Below, in pieces: positions 12,421 through 14,061 of a stretch of 14,061 bases of DNA. The position numbers and the translations under genes were made by a program. How positions within the stretch are numbered: the first letter of the stretch is position 1; each line of letters opens with the position of its first letter. Below the pieces are notes generated by a model. The model was not told the DNA's origin. It did no database searches and saw nothing but the letters and a program-made list of their open reading frames with translations. The stretch is from an uncultured Oscillospiraceae bacterium (GTDB taxonomy: Bacteria > Bacillota > Clostridia > Oscillospirales > Oscillospiraceae): NCBI GenBank assembly GCA_900752445.1, contig CAADVN010000218.1, forward strand, positions 1 through 14,061, in the 5' to 3' direction.

Positions 12421-14061
12421 ATGCCAAAGGACGTTTACTATGGCAAGACGCTGAGGAAGAGCTTTGCGCGGAGCCAGGAGATCCAGGACATGCCGAACCT
12501 TCTGGAGATCCAGAAGAAGTCGTACAAGTGGTTCCTCGACGTCGGCCTGCGTGAGGTGTTCCGTGACGTGGACGCGGTCACGGACTACTCGGGCAATCTT
12601 GAGCTGAGCTTTGTGGACTACTCGATGGACGAGAAGCCGAAGTATTCCGAGGAGGAGTGCAAGGCGAGGGACGCCACGTATGCCGCTCCGCTCAAGGTCA
12701 GCGTACGTCTCAGGAACAAGGAGACGGAGGAGATAAAGGAGCAGGAGATCTTCATGGGCGACTTCCCGCTCATGACGGACGGCGGCACCTTTGTCATAAA
12801 CGGCGCGGAGCGCGTCATCGTCTCGCAGATCGTCCGTTCTCCCGGCGTGTACTATGACAAGAAGACCGACAAGGCCCAGATCTCGACCTACGGCACGACT
12901 GTGATACCGTATCACGGCGCGTGGCTGGAGTACGAGACGGACGCGAACGACATCTTCTATGTCCGCATAGACAAAAACCGCAAGCTGCCCGTGACGCTGT
13001 TCCTCAAGGCGATGGGCCGCTACGACGCGGATAAGCCCTACACCTGGCTGAGCTGCCTGCCGGACCCCGTGGCGGGCTGTGTGACGAGCGAGCAGCTCAA
13101 GGCCATCTTCAACAACGACGAGCGCATAGTCACTACGCTGGACAAGGACAGCTTTGTGACCCGCGAGGACGCGCTGCTGGAGATCTACCGCAAGCTGCGC
13201 CCTGGCGATCCCCCGACGGTGGAGAGCTCGGAGACCCTGCTTGACGGCCTGTTCTTCGACAGGAGGCGCTACGACCTCTTCTCCGTGGGCCGCTACAAGT
13301 TCAACAAGAAGCTGGGCCTTGCCGGCAGGCTCATAGGCCATCAGCTGGCCGCACCCATAGCCGACCCCGTGACCGGCGAGCTCATTGCCGAGCCGGGCGA
13401 GGTCTTTACCCGCGAGCGGGCGGAGTACATCGAGAGCTGCGGCGTCACGGACGTCATGCTCCATGCCGACGGCAAGGACATCCGCGTGTTCACGAACGGC
13501 ATGGTCGATATGCGGCACTTTGTCGATTTTGACCCCGCCGAGGTCGGCGTGAACGAGAAGGTGCGCCTTATCATCCTCCGCCAGCTCATGGAGCAGTACG
13601 AGGGCGAGGAGCTCAAGGAGGCCATAAAGGACAACCTCGACGTGCTCATCCCGAAGCACATCATCGTGGACGACATGTTCGCCTCGGTGAACTATCTCTG
13701 CTGCCTTGCTCACGGCATCGGCACGGCGGACGACATAGACCACCTCGGCAACCGCCGCGTACGCAGCGTAGGCGAGCTGCTGCAGAACCAGTTCCGTATA
13801 GGCTTTAGCCGCATGGAGCGTGTCATCCGCGAGCGCATGACCCTGCAGGACCTCGACATCGTCACTCCGCAGAGCCTTATCAATATACGGCCCGTGACGG
13901 CGGCCATCAAGGAGTTCTTCGGCTCCTCGCCGCTTTCTCAGTTCATGGACCAGACGAACCCGCTGGCCGAGCTGACGCACAAGCGCCGTATGTCGGCCCT
14001 CGGCCCCGGCGGCCTGAGCCGCGAGAGGGCGAACTTCGACGTCCGCGACGTCCACTACAGC
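12421..14061 (+). CDS. rpoB: RNA polymerase beta subunit, N-terminal part (cut by window edge)
   Basis: The first 547 codons of the RNA polymerase beta subunit are present, about 45% of a full-length protein. The N-terminus (YGKTLRKSFARSQEIQDMPNLLEIQKKSYKWFL) and blocks such as DGGTFVINGAERVIVSQIVRSPGVYY, RPGDPPTVE and DDIDHLGNRRVRSVGELLQNQFR are characteristic. The rifampicin pocket (PLSQFMDQTNPLAELTHKRRMSAL) keeps the residues equivalent to E. coli Gln513, Asp516, His526, Arg529 and Ser531, so a rifampicin-sensitive type is expected. AAGGAG lies 9 nt before the ATG; an adjacent in-frame TTG at 12418 is a less likely start. His and Ser of the pocket fall at 520 and 525, about 38 residues later than in B. 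subtilis, reflecting clostridial-type extra segments. rpoC is expected beyond the window. Confidence 0.98.
   Translation, partial: MPKDVYYGKTLRKSFARSQEIQDMPNLLEIQKKSYKWFLDVGLREVFRDVDAVTDYSGNLELSFVDYSMDEKPKYSEEECKARDATYAAPLKVSVRLRNKETEEIKEQEIFMGDFPLMTDGGTFVINGAERVIVSQIVRSPGVYYDKKTDKAQISTYGTTVIPYHGAWLEYETDANDIFYVRIDKNRKLPVTLFLKAMGRYDADKPYTWLSCLPDPVAGCVTSEQLKAIFNNDERIVTTLDKDSFVTREDALLEIYRKLRPGDPPTVESSETLLDGLFFDRRRYDLFSVGRYKFNKKLGLAGRLIGHQLAAPIADPVTGELIAEPGEVFTRERAEYIESCGVTDVMLHADGKDIRVFTNGMVDMRHFVDFDPAEVGVNEKVRLIILRQLMEQYEGEELKEAIKDNLDVLIPKHIIVDDMFASVNYLCCLAHGIGTADDIDHLGNRRVRSVGELLQNQFRIGFSRMERVIRERMTLQDLDIVTPQSLINIRPVTAAIKEFFGSSPLSQFMDQTNPLAELTHKRRMSALGPGGLSRERANFDVRDVHYS

Noticed and set aside
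12358..14055. A 565-codon open frame antisense to rpoB
   Set aside because: The opposite strand encodes unmistakable RpoB. Long antisense frames are expected in GC-rich DNA; the predicted protein is His/Val/Leu-rich and resembles no family.

Overview
The window looks like a chromosomal segment of a GC-rich, Gram-positive gut-type Clostridia, probably Oscillospiraceae-like. The reasons are the clostridial form of RpoB, a YerC/methyltransferase/Hsp33 cluster, all five tRNAs encoding CCA, AGGAGG-type ribosome binding sites, and a secreted protein combining InlB-type repeats with three SLH domains. The family assignment is inference; no 16S gene or search result supports it here. Most genes are GC-rich, yet the hsp33-like gene uses ATA for 9 of its 13 isoleucines.

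Left part, minus strand (3950 down to 1): an operon-like series of nfeD, an SPFH/band-7 protein, a eukaryote-type hexokinase, an FlK-like hotdog thioesterase and the first 245 codons of a UvrD/Rep-type helicase. A good sigma-A-type promoter (3993-4021) precedes nfeD. Two strong hairpins without U-tracts lie in the spacers before hexokinase and before the helicase.

Divergent from it, plus strand (4069 to 6505): a promoter, a YerC/TrpR-like regulator, a SAM methyltransferase (stop and start overlapping) and Hsp33 (1-nt gap). Then comes a consensus promoter with an A/T-tract upstream, driving tRNA-Val(TAC), Phe(GAA), Gly(GCC) and Cys(GCA), ended by a rho-independent terminator. A perfect 14-bp inverted repeat sits between the Gly and Cys tRNAs.

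Middle (6506 to 9215): a short intergenic stretch with three consecutive perfect palindromes, then an 820-residue cell-surface protein. It has a signal peptide, a beta-helix-like N-terminal half of lower GC, an Ig-like domain between two InlB/Listeria-Bacteroides repeats, and three SLH domains in a GC-rich 3' half. A bidirectional terminator separates it from the convergent MATE gene.

Right part (9229 to 14061): on the minus strand, a MATE transporter probably starting at a TTG, tRNA-Leu(GAG) with its own promoter and terminator, and a GT-C-like membrane glycosyltransferase. Divergent from the last, on the plus strand, is rpoB with its own promoter and a roughly 140-nt leader, cut by the window edge just after the rifampicin region.

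No CRISPR array, transposase, integrase or rRNA was seen. No gene-free stretch exceeds 300 bases; the longest are 12169-12420, 10603-10799 and 6506-6679. I see no clearly new multi-gene system. The best leads are the palindrome cluster, the mosaic surface protein, and the hexokinase/FlK-like thioesterase pairing.
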